A DNA stretch of 64,000 nt from Ridgeia piscesae. Its lineage: Eukaryota; Annelida; Polychaeta; Sabellida; Siboglinidae. The DNA lies in the NCBI GenBank assembly GCA_025642075.2, contig JAODUO010000643.1:513501-577500 (forward strand). Reading direction: 5' to 3'. A program made the position numbers and the translations under genes. The notes under the pieces are model-generated. The model was not told the DNA's origin and made no database searches. It saw only the letters and a program-made list of their open reading frames with translations. Position 1 is the stretch's first letter. The number at the start of each line of letters is the position of its first letter. This document shows, one piece after another, positions 1 through 64,000 of this stretch.

Positions 1-4463
<4,463 letters not shown>

Positions 4464-4942
4464 GCTAAAATATATATGAAATATTATAATTTAAAAAGTT
4501 AAACAGGAAGGATTTTAAAGAAATGGGAACAGCAGAAAGTTATTAGAGAAATTTCATTTCAGTCACCTTTAAGTGATAAGGGATAGTTTAGTAATTTAGT
4601 AAAGAATGGATTTTGACAAATAACATATTACTAGAATATAAAATACAATCAACGATCACACATTTAACATATTAGTATGTAGTTTGATGTTTAGTGGAAC
4701 GGTCTCAATTGAGGCACAAGTTTTTAAAACGAACCGGGCTTGGAACCTAAACTCTCAGTCAGGCCTAGACATGCAGTGGAGTAATAAATTGCCCCGTAAG
4801 TTTTTAATGTCTATTAGTTTTTGTTTAACTTTCTATAACTCGAATCTATAGACTCAAGTCTAGTCTCTAGACCATAGAGCTTATTATGGTCTCTGGCTGG
4901 CTGTCCCTGTGGTCACAAAGGAAATGAGCAAGTTGTGATATA

Positions 4943-5321
4943 TACCCAGCAAACAACGACCTATGACTGCACATGTTCTGTAAGTTAATTCACGAGTTCA
5001 ACTGGCTTAATTCACGTGTTTCCGTACATGATTTCACCGGATTCTGTGAACAAATTTGGTGTGTTGACACGTGTTTAATGTGAAATCATTAGTTTTTCAC
5101 GTGATGACACGTACCAGTGAAACGGTACCAGTTCTGACCCAGTACGACTCGTGTCAAATTCGTTCGAAACTCCTCATGATAACAGGCAGAACACATGTAT
5201 TCACGTGAATACACATGAAAAATGGTGGAGTGGTACCAATTATGAACCAGTATCATGAGTATGAAATGTGCCAACTGGTTCAGAAATGGTTCCTTGAGGC
5301 ATTGACCTTGTTTGCTGGGTA
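4943..5321. mobile_element. MITE with TACCCAGCAAACAA termini
   Basis: TACCCAGCAAACAA at the left and TTGTTTGCTGGGTA at the right, 379 bp, with internal partial palindromes rich in cacgtg and ggtacc. No frame. Lies in the leader intron of the acidic gene. Confidence 0.75.
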
Positions 5322-5522
5322 CATATATCTGTCGACATGATTCAGTCGTGAATCATTATAATCGACTTCATTCAGTCGTGAATCATTATAATATATATTT
5401 AGGATACGTTATATTTATAACGAATCCATAAGATGGCCTGGATTCGGGCGATAATACATGCTTTCAACGTATTATGCATGCCAAAGCTATCATTATGCCG
5501 AATAAAAACAGAAAAAACCCAC

Positions 5523-5620
5523 CTTATGATAACTGAATATGTGTGTTCACAATACGGCAGTTATTAATTACAGTAAGGACTCCAGTAAAGTGCGATACAC
5601 GAAATTATGAGCGTTGCTAA
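5523..5620 (-). other. Probable 5' leader exon of the acidic gene
   Basis: A good donor aag|gtgggt at 5523/5522 on - and no ATG in the preceding 90 nt would suit a non-coding first exon. The right-hand limit is a guess. Confidence 0.35.
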
Positions 5621-6636
5621 CCTAGTTGCTTTAGACGCGACGGCTTCGACTTGCAAAGCTGAGGGTCAGTCAGTATTTGGCTTTATTGCACAAACTTCGA
5701 ATACATTAAGAGGAAATCTCAATATAAGGACGAAGCACAAACCAGAGTTACACTGCTTAAAATCAGCTGCAAAACGTCGAAAGATGCAGCTATTGCATTT
5801 ATTTTAAGATAAAATTGGCTTTCCGTTATTCGGGTGCAATGTACGGTCCTACAAAACGCTGAATTCGCGGGATATTATTTGGGTGAACCGATGTAAGTTC
5901 AGTTGGTAGGTTGTTAATGGTTTTACTTGCTGGTGTTTTGACATGGTGTTGTTGTTTGTCGTTTCTACAGAGCGACGTATAAGTATGTAAACTGGGTACA
6001 CCGATCTTGTAAATTCTGCACCAAAATAGGACAAGAAGGCAAATTTAATTAGTACTTTTCGTGCACGCAGCAAGGCCACCCCCAAGTACTGGCCACTGCC
6101 ATTGGTGGCGAATGTTTTGCGTCACGTCGTCGTACGCTAGGGGGCACTGATGATTACGTCATATGTCACTCTTGGTAGCAATTGAAGCAAATCCGGACCG
6201 ACCTTGATTTTATTTTTGTTGAAAAGTGAAACCTTCGATAAGTAGGCCAACATTAAAGATTAATAATTCAGTCCAAATCATTCCATATATATAATCTCGG
6301 GCATAATCACAATAACAAATATTGCATCTTATATACCTGCCACCTCCCCAATCTTTGTGAATACAGAATAAGCAAATCTTTTCACAAATCCAGTCCAACA
6401 GCTAGGATGGAGATGTTGGACTCACAGTCACAGTACAGTAAATAGACATGATCAAACTGGCGAAACTCCCAAACAAATCCCGGATTTTTACTTCAGATAT
6501 TTCCAACAGCACTGCACAGTAGCTAAACAAACACACAAACAATCACCATGTGAGTCGTCTTTCCCTAGCTTAGAACACACGTCTACTTTATGTATTATGG
6601 TGCAGGTCTTTCTAGTGCTGCTACCTGGTGGACACA
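5621..6636. promoter_or_regulatory. Divergent promoter region between acidic gene and RAD50
   Basis: About 1 kb separates the two divergent genes. It contains TTACGTCA (6154-6161, CRE/bZIP-like) and GCTAGGGGGCACT (near 6136-6148, CTCF-like). No TATA box seen near RAD50. A 66-codon frame at 5607 has no support and overlaps the probable leader. Confidence 0.4.
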
Positions 6637-55803
<49,167 letters not shown>

Positions 55804-57045
55804 ACACAGTTACCTTCGTCAACCATCATGAGGACCTCTAGACCGTCTACACAGAAGGTCTTGGTTGACAACCGTGGCAACAAATCAACTAGAGTTGTGA
55901 ATCAAATTTGCCAGAAGACTTGTGAGATGAAATATGATGTTTCTGGTTGAAGGTGGAATGTACAACAGAGACACCAGACAATTATTCATTCACTGAATCT
56001 GACATGGGATACCAGTCTCTCACCTGTCACAGTGAACTTAGTATTAAGACTCATAGGTCTGTTCCACGTATAAAGTAAAAATAAGTTTCTTGGTCATATC
56101 CTATCAATTGTGTGATTTTTTTGGCCAGAAATGCATAACATATAAAGTCATATTTCAGTGGTTGATTTATGTTTCTTTATAATATTCCAAATAATTTTTG
56201 TTAAAGCTTACACATGTTAAACCTTACAATTGGCGTAATCTAAAAATGAAACTTACAATTTTACAACTTAATATTCGCTTTGCTGTGGTAGGTTAGAATG
56301 TTATAAGCTGTGATTGCATAACATATGGGCAGATATTACTGCCGTGAATGGTATTAGGGGAGATTTCATTAATTCATTGTCATCATCATCCTTTTGGCAG
56401 GCACCAATATCCAAGTGTTTATTCATTGTTATTATAAGGAGATTGTAATTGTTTCTAGACCAGTGGAGAAGTTTAAATAAATAATATGTAACATCCAAGT
56501 CCAAAAGCTGGTGTTTTGGCCGAAATCACTCTGAACAATTTATGGTATGAAGATGTATGATCTTGGGCGATCCAGGATGTCTTAAAGCCATAGTTCAGAG
56601 CAGTCAAGTGCAGTGTTTGTTTTTTTTCAGATTTTTTTCAACTCATGTTTACAGACAAATTTCTTTCCATGAACATGTTGTAATACTAAAATACAACCAA
56701 ATGTACGTTTTAATTTACGCCACATGATTATTTGACAGTATTCATATACGTGTAATACGTTGTAGTGACATTTTTTCAACCGGTGACCTATTACTGCTAT
56801 ACCACTGCTGTAGGCATTAAATCATAGTTATGTGGAAACTGTACCATAAGGATTAGTTTCACATTCAACGACTGTTACTGTAGTAGTTTGTTATCTAATA
56901 AATCAGTTGTGTTGGTATTTGTTTGTTCTAATGTATTTTGCAAGTGCTTTATGTTGTGTTTTAGGGTGATACATTTGAAATGTCAGTTGTGGCATGTGTG
57001 TATTTTAGTGGTTCTGTTTACAGAATAAACCACAACCTTGTGTGT
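55804..57045 (+). other. RAD50: RAD50 3' UTR with candidate poly(A) signals
   Basis: AATAAA occurs at 56476-56481, 56897-56902 and 57024-57029. The last is followed by a GT-rich cttgtgtgtt, the usual downstream element, so cleavage near 57045 is my preferred end. Which is used cannot be told from sequence. Confidence 0.55.
57024..57029 (+). terminator. RAD50: Preferred RAD50 poly(A) signal
   Basis: AATAAA with a GT-rich stretch about 12 bp downstream. Confidence 0.5.
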
Positions 57046-57568
57046 TACAAGACGTTTGGCCGTAATCTTGTGGGATAACTTGAAGTAGGCATTGTTGAAT
57101 GAAAAAGTTACAGTTGTGTATATTATAAACAGTTTGATGTGGCAATCACAATGGTTGAAATCGTCACATGGTCTAAATACAACATGGCAAAATGTAACAT
57201 CGATCTGAATGGTAGCACTTTAAGGATCGATTATATTTAGTGTACTTTTCGTGCACATCTACACACACTGACTCTGCACTTACATGTACAGATTCATGCA
57301 CTTGCATGAACATGCATTCACGCGGCCATTGTCACACACACACAAACTAACGTCACATAGAGCAATGTTCAGTGTATGTTCACAGCTTTATTCATTTTTA
57401 TTACACGAATCGGTATTATATCGGAAGCCACATTCACAAGATACGCAATCAAAGAGGGGTATCACTCCCTATCACACATGGGGTGACACACCCGCAAAAC
57501 GTAGAGTTATATCACACGACACACGGGGTATCACCATCTGTCACAGTTGTGTGTGTGCGAGATGATTT

Positions 57569-58008
57569 TTCTGGGCGCTATAAACTATCCGGGTGACATT
57601 TCTGCCCATGCGTGATAAATGTAAAATCATCAATGTGCAGCGAAACACAAAGCATTTATGGTATAAATACATCGGGCAGGTCGTTAGGACGTATAAAAAC
57701 TTTCAGCAACCTTATTTGTCGCAAATTAACACGAGGCAAACAAGTTTTGAGGCATGTTTTGATAGCAAAAGAAAATCACGTGACTACAGTGCACCATAAT
57801 CTGTGACAGTGAATTAAACAAACGTAATATTACAATGTATTGAACGAAATATTAAGCAACTCTTCAAAATAATCACAACAGGAGAGTTAACGAATAACCC
57901 ATGGTATTTATAATTATACCATCAATGCTTTACATTTCGCTGCACATTGATGATTTCACTTTTATTGCGCATGCGCAGAAACGTCACCGGATAGTTTACA
58001 ACGCCAGG
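57569..58008. mobile_element. Element with about 110-bp terminal inverted repeats
   Basis: Left arm (57569-57675, ggcgctataaactatccggg ...atcaatgtgcagcgaaa) is the inverse of the right arm (57893-58008). Central part unique. No transposase frame. Confidence 0.7.
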
Positions 58009-58083
58009 AAAAATATAACGGGATCGACGCATCGTGATTATCCGATTAACGAGGGATACACAATCCCCAATATTGAGAGCCAG

Positions 58084-58182
58084 GTTTTAGCACCATACCA
58101 AGCCTGTCGTGACTAGGTATTGAACACGGCCACTGGCGTGCCATGCGGAGGTGCTAACCACTACGCCATCCGTGTCTATCGT
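58084..58182 (-). mobile_element. tRNA-like SINE head, minus strand
   Basis: On the - strand: GGATGGCGTAGTGGTTAGCA (A-box-like) and GTGTTCAATACCT (B-box-like), about 40 bp apart. It is a different family from the intronic SINEs. A decayed tRNA gene is the alternative, but no cloverleaf is apparent. Confidence 0.6.
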
Positions 58183-58444
58183 GTGAACTTGCATTCACGT
58201 GCATGTAGTCACGCACGCAGACTAAGGTGACGTACGTAGCGCAATGTTCTGTTTACAGGTGTATGTTCACAGCTTTTATTCATTGTTATTACTGATTCAG
58301 TCACATGCAATAACGATTGCTTTTATAAGGCAGTGGTGTAGATCAAGTGTCACATTCATGTCACCGGGGGTATCACTTACTATCACGTGATGGGTTAACA
58401 CACCGCAAAATGTTGAATGTCGTACCCCACGAAAGACAGTGGTA

Positions 58445-59270
58445 GCAATTTAGTCAGTATGACAGCAGCTTTTGTAATATTACTGTTACCAAAGGAGGGA
58501 ACAACTTGTCACAGATATGATGATGTCACACTTCAATGATGACATACAATGTATGTGTGACAGGTTATTTTGTAAAACCACATGACACATCAACCACCAC
58601 CAAGATTTATCGTATAAAATACAATGAAACAAACTATCAACAATATATTGTCCACATTCTTATTTATATAAATGTTGGGACACTACACAGCTATTAAACC
58701 TATTGTAGGTAATCAGAATCGTGGCAGTGAAGAGAGCGAGGTTAGAGTGAGGGAGAGCTTTAAGAAGAACCTGGTGAGGAGAGGAAAAAGGAGGTGAGGA
58801 AGACGGAGAATGCGACGCAGGACTGCGTGAAGAGAGATTTGAAGAGTGGGAGGAGAATGGTAAAGAAGAGCAAAAAATGAAGGTTTGGAGACTATTGCAG
58901 TGAGAGAGAACTGGGGAGGGGAAAGAAAAGACAAATAAAAGATGACAGTTACCATAGCCAACCTCACCCCCGATGACAAGGACAACAAGAGAACAGTAAT
59001 AAGCATGGGAGCATCAATTTTACTGCTACAATGTTACTAACACATTTAAATACATTTACAAATATGTATATTACGAAACTTGCATGAAATATGTGTACCT
59101 AAACATTGTTCTTTTTAGAGGATTGTTCGTGTAAAGTTTAATTATTTATGTTAGAAGTGGTTATTTGTGTTACGCGTTATATAACAAACCATACACAAAA
59201 TATCAATAATGACCATCTCAAAACATGTTATGGTTATTAACAATGTTCTGCAAAAGAAGTTGTGTTTTTC
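58445..59270. other. Intergenic, nothing recognised
   Basis: Includes a purine-rich stretch (58735-58940). No splice-consistent coding exon found. Confidence 0.5.
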
Positions 59271-59276
59271 TGTGTT

Positions 59277-59398
59277 ATCTAAATTGTTTCCCACAAGGAG
59301 GTAAACAGCGAACACACTAGCAGAACCTATGCCAAAATTTAAATTGTTTCCCACAAGGAGATAAATAGCGAACATACTAGCAGAACCTATGCCAAATT
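59277..59398 (+). repeat. 60-bp tandem duplication
   Basis: Two adjacent copies of a unit starting aaattgtttcccacaagga, differing at a few positions. Confidence 0.92.
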
Positions 59399-59436
59399 AT
59401 GATGTGCATCAGTTAGGTATAATTGCTTTAGCACCG

Positions 59437-62400
59437 AGAGTGGTGTGGCGGTCGTGTGACGACATGGAAGAGATCGAGAGTGATGTGGAGGTCGTGTGAC
59501 GCCATGGAAGAGACCGAGAGTGGTGTGGAGGTCGTGTGACGACATGGAAGAGACCGAGAGTGGTGTGGAGGTCGTGTGACGACATGGAAGAGATCGAGAG
59601 TGATGTGGAGGTCGTGTGACGACATGGAAGAGACCGAGAGTGGTGTGGAGGTCGTGTGACGACATGGAAGAGACCGAGAGTGGAGTGGAGGTCGTGTGAC
59701 GACATGGAAGAGACCGAGAGTGTTGTGGAGGTCGTGTGACGACATGGAAGAGACCGAGAGTGGTGTGGAGGTCGTGTGACGACATGGAAGAGACCGATAG
59801 TGGTGTGGAGGTCATGTGACGACATGGAAGAGACCGAGAGTGGTGTGGAGGTCGTGTGACGACATGGAAGAGATCGAGAGTGATGTGGAGGTCGTGTGAC
59901 GACATGGAAGAGATCGAGAGTGATGTGGAGGTCGTGTGACGACATGGAAGAGACCGAGAGTGGTGTGGAGGTCATGTGACGACATGGAAGAGACCGAGAG
60001 TGTTGTGGAGGTCGTGTGACGACATGGAAGAGACCGAGAGTGGTGTGGAGGTCGTGTGACGACATGGAAGAGACCGATAGTGGTGTGGAGGTCGTGTGAC
60101 GACATGGAAGAGACCGAGAGTGGTGTGGAGGTCGTGTGACGACATGGAAGAGATCGAGAGTGATGTGGAGGTCGTGTGACGACATGGAAGAGATCGAGAG
60201 TGGTGTGGAGGTCGTGTGACGACATGGAAGAGACCGAGAGTGGTGTGGAGGTCGTGTGACGACATGGAAGAGACCGAGAGTGGTGTGGAGGTCGTGTGAC
60301 GACATGGAAGAGACCGAGAGTGGTGTGGAGGTCGTGTGACGACATGGAAAAGACCGAGAGTGGTGTGGAGGTCGTGTGACGACATGGAAGAGATCGAGAG
60401 TGATGTGGAGGTCGTGTGACGACATGGAAGAGACCGAGAGTGGTGTGGAGATCGTGTGACGACATGGAAGAGACCGAGAGTGGTGTGGAGGTCGTGTGAC
60501 GACATGTCAGAGATCGATAGTGATGTGGAGGTCGTGTGACGACATGGAAGACATCGAGAGTGGTGTGGAGGTTGGGTGACGACATAAAAGAGATCGAGAG
60601 TGATGTGGAGGTCGTGTGACGACATAAAAGAGATCGAGAGTGACGTGGAGGTCAGGTGACGACATGGAAGAAATCGAGAGTGGTGTGTAGGTTGGGTGAC
60701 GACATAAAAGAGACCGAGAGTGATGTGGAGGTCAGGTGACGACATAAAAGAGATCGAGAGTGATGTGGAGGTCGTGTGACGACATGGAAGAGATCGAGAG
60801 TGATGTGGAGGTCAGGTGACGACATGGAAGACCTCGAGAGTGGTGTGGAGGTCGTATGACGACATAAAAGAGATCGAGAGTGATGTGGAGGTTGGGTGAC
60901 GACATGAAAGAGATCGAGCGTGATGTGGAGGTTGGGCGACGACCCGAAAGAGATCGAGAGTGGTGTGGAGGTTGGGTGACGACATGGAAGAGATCGAGAG
61001 TGGTGTGGAGGTCGTGTGACGACATGGAAGAGATCGGGAGTGATGTGGAGGTCGTGTGACGACATGGAAGAGATCGAGAGAGATGTGGAGGTCGTGTGAC
61101 GACATGGAAGAGATCGAGAGTGGTATGGAGGTTGGGTGACGACATGGAAGAGATCGAGTGATGTGGAGGTCGTGTGACGACATGGAAGAGATCGATAGTG
61201 ATGTGGAGGTCGTGTGACGACATGGAAGAGATCGATAGTGATGTGGAGGTCGTGTGACGACATGGAAGAGATCGAGTGATGTGGAGGTCGTGTGACGACA
61301 TGGAAGAGATCGATAGTGCTGTGGACGTCGTGTGACGACATGGAATAGATCGATAGTGATGTGGAGGTCGTGTGACGACATGGAAGAGATCGAGAGTGGT
61401 GTGGAGGTCGTGTGACGACATAAAAGAGATCGAGAGTGGTATGTGGTTGGGTGACGACATAAAAGAGATCGAGAGTGGTATATGGTTGGGTGACGACATA
61501 AAAGAGATCGAGAGTGGTATGTGGTTGGGTGACGACATGAAAGAGATCGAGAGTGGTATGTGGTTGGGTGACGACATGAAAGAGATCGAGAGTGGTATGT
61601 GGTTGGGTGACGACATGAAAGAGATCGAGAGTGGTATGTGGTTGGTTGACGACATGAAAGAGATCGAGAGTGGTGTGGAGGTTGGGTGACGACATGAAAG
61701 AGATCGAGAGTGGTATGTGGTTGGGTGACGACATGAAAGAGATCGAGAGTGGTATGTGGTTGGGTGACGACATGAAAGAGATCGAGAGTGGTATGTGGTT
61801 GGTTGACGACATGAAAGAGATCGAGAGTGGTGTGGAGGTTGGGTTACGACATAAAAGAGATCGAGAGTGGTATGTGGTTGGGTGACGACATGAAAGAGAT
61901 CGAGAGTGGTATGTGGTTGGGTGACGACATGAAAGAGATCGAGAGTGGTATGTGGTTGGATGACGACATGAAAAAGATCGAGAGTGGTATGTGGTTGGGT
62001 GACGACATGAAAGAGATCGAGAGTGGTATGTGGTTGGGTGACGACATGAAAGAGATCGAGAGTGGTATGTGGTTGGGTGACGACATGAAAGAGATCGAGA
62101 GTGGTATGTGGTTGGTGACGACATGAAAGAGATCGAGAGTGGTATGTGGTTGGGTGACGACATGAAAGAGATCGAGAGTGGTATGTGGTTGGGTGACGAC
62201 ATGAAAGAGATCGAGAGTGGTATGTGGTTGAGTGACGACTTGGAAGAGATCGACAGTGGTATGTGGTTGGGTGACGACATGGAAGAGATCGAGAGTGGTA
62301 TGTGGTTGGGTGACGACATGAAAGAGATCGAGAGTGGTATGTGGTTGGGTGACGACATGAAAGAGATCGAGAGTGGTATGTGGTTGGGTGACGACATGAA

Positions 62401-64000
62401 AGAGATCGAGAGTGGTATGTGGTTGGGTGACGACATGAAAGAGATCGAGAGTGGTATGTGGTTGGGTGACGACTTGGAAGGGATCGAGAGTGGTATGTGG
62501 TTGGGTGACGACATGGAAGAGATCGAGAGTGGTATGTGGTTGGGTGACGACATGGAAGAGATCGAGAGTGGTATGTGGTTGGGTGACGACTTGGAAGAGA
62601 TCGAGAGTGGTATGTGGTTGCGTGACCACATGAAAGAGATCGAGAGTGGTATGTGGTTGGGTGACGACATGGAAGAGATCGAGAGTGGTATGTGGTTGGG
62701 TGACGACTTGGAAGAGATCGAGAGTGGTATGTGGTTGGGTGACGACTTGGAAGAGATCGAGAGTGGTATGTGGTTGGGTGACGACTTGGAAGAGATCGAG
62801 AGTGGTATGTGGTTGGGTGACGACTTGGAAGAGATCGAGAGTGGTATGTGGTTGGGTGACGACATGAAAGAGATCGAGAGTGGTATGTGGTTGGGTGACT
62901 ACATGAAAGAGATCGAGAGTGGTATGTGGTTGGGTGACGACTTGGAAGAGATCGAGAGTGGTATGTGGTTGGGTGACGACTTGGAAGAGATCGAGAGTGG
63001 TATGTGGTTGGGTGACGACATGAAAGAGATCGAGAGTGGTATGTGGTTGGGTGACGACTTGGAAGAGATCGAGAGTGGTATGTGGTTGGGTGACGACATG
63101 GAAGAGATCGAGAGTGGTATGTGGTTGGGTGACGACATGAAAGAGATCGAGAGTGGTATGTGGTTGGGTGACGACATGGAAGAGATCGAGAGTGGTATGT
63201 GGTTGGGTGACGACTTGGAAGAGATCGAGAGTGGTATGTGGTTGGGTGACGACATGAAAGAGATCGAGAGTGGTATGTGGTTGGGTGACGACTTGGAAGA
63301 GATCGAGAGTGGTATGTTGTTGGGTGACGACTTGGAAGAGATCGAGAGTGGTATGTGGTTGGGTGACGACTTGGAAGAGATCGAGAGTGGTATGTGGTTG
63401 GGTGACGACTTGGAAGAGATCGAGAGTGGTATGTGGTTGGGTGACGACATGGAAGAGATCGAGAGTGGTATGTGGTTGGGTGACGACATGAAAGAGATCG
63501 AGAGTGGTATGTGGTTGGGTGACGACATGGAAGAGATCGAGAGTGGTATGTGGTTGGGTGACGACATGAAAGAGATCGAGAGTGGTATGTGGTTGGGTGA
63601 CGACTTGGAAGAGATCGAGAGTGGTATGTGGTTGGGTGACGACATGAAAGAGATCGAGAGTGGTATGTGGTTGGGTGACGACTTGGAAGAGATCGAGAGT
63701 GGTATGTGGTTGGGTGACGACTTGGAAGAGATCGAGAGTGGTATGTGGTTGGGTGACGACATGGAAGAGATCGAGAGTGGTATGTGGTTGGGTGACGACA
63801 TGAAAGAGATCGAGAGTGGTATGTGGTTGGGTGACGACATGAAAGAGATCGAGAGTGGTATGTGGTTGGGTGACGACTTGGAAGAGATCGAGAGTTGTAT
63901 GTGGTTGGGTGACGACATGGAAGAGATCGAGAGTGGTATGTGGTTGGGTGACGACATGGAAGAGATCGAGAGTGGTATGTGGTTGGGTGATGACTTGGAA
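59437..64000 (+). repeat. Satellite array, 40-bp monomer switching to 39-bp
   Basis: About 50 copies of a 40-mer (gacgacatggaagagaccga ... gtggaggtcgtgt) to about 61430, then about 66 copies of a 39-mer (gacgacatgaaagagatcga ... gtatgtggttgggt) to the window edge and beyond. The 39-mer block mixes three subtypes: acatgaaag, acatggaag, acttggaag. Because 39 is a multiple of three, frames stay open for hundreds of codons. These repeat peptides have no start context, splice sites or unique sequence and are not genes. Confidence 0.97.

Larger units (their letters stand above)
57280..58440. repeat. Diverged direct repeat around an inverted-repeat element
   Basis: 57290-57560 and 58180-58440 share caatgttc...gtatgttcacagctt...attcat and gggtatcact...tatcac in the same order and orientation. 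Between them lies an inverted-repeat element. No gene. Confidence 0.65.

Noticed and set aside
5607..5807. 66-codon frame in the divergent promoter
   Set aside because: No homology, short, and overlaps the probable leader exon of the opposite-strand gene.
6628..6636. Upstream in-frame GTG start for RAD50
   Set aside because: The conserved RAD50 N-terminus begins at ATG 6637; a GTG start is unnecessary in a eukaryote.
58084..58182. Functional tRNA gene on the - strand
   Set aside because: Has A- and B-box-like motifs but no convincing acceptor or anticodon stems; better read as a SINE head.
59387..63957. Open frames of up to 737 codons on the - strand with repeated SSPNHIPLSIS-type peptides
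   Set aside because: They are translations of the 39/40-bp satellite. The 39-bp unit has no stop in one frame and the peptides follow the DNA repeat exactly. No unique sequence or splice context.
59437..64000. CRISPR array
   Set aside because: Repeats are contiguous with no unique spacers, and the DNA is eukaryotic.

Overview
The window is eukaryotic nuclear DNA. It has GT/AG (and two apparent GC/AG) introns, tRNA-derived SINEs, DNA-transposon relics with recognisable target-site duplications, LINE fragments, microsatellites and minisatellites. It looks like a bilaterian invertebrate, and a spiralian/mollusc-like animal is my best guess (low confidence). There is no sign of prokaryotic or viral gene organisation.

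The backbone is one complete gene, RAD50, on the + strand. I could thread 39 coding exons from the ATG at 6637 to the stop at 55801-55803. All reading phases close exactly, giving a predicted protein of 1295 residues (human RAD50 is about 1312). Walker A, Q-loop, zinc-hook CPLC, ABC signature SAGQK, Walker B/D-loop and H-loop are all present in order. RAD50 is the SMC-like ATPase of the MRE11-RAD50-NBS1 DNA-break complex. About 92% of the locus is intron, and the introns are full of tandem repeats and transposon relics.

Left of RAD50 (1-5523) a second gene runs divergently on the - strand. Its product is an unrecognised acidic, Ser/Thr-rich protein with a regularly spaced Y-S-x-D-F-E motif. 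At least five coding exons are visible and it continues past the left edge. The roughly 1.1 kb between the two genes (5524-6636) is probably a shared promoter region.

Inside RAD50 intron 8 (13229-21349), on the opposite strand, lies a nested six-exon gene (20384 to 15058) encoding a predicted 470-residue TALE-class homeodomain protein. It has a TATA box upstream and a poly(A) signal downstream. Three of its exons carry the same 13-residue motif, so the N-terminal half appears to have grown by exon duplication.

Other notable structures: RAD50 exons 20-21 exist in two intact copies (35230-36135 and 36602-38619), and the first copy acts as the empty site for a TTAA-flanked piggyBac-like insertion in the second. 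A decoy copy of the exon 38 splice acceptor sits inside a SINE in intron 36. A transposon copy has given birth to a 16-bp minisatellite. A long satellite array (59440-64000, running off the right edge) switches from a 40-bp to a 39-bp monomer. Long uninterrupted frames in the satellite and microsatellite DNA are not genes.
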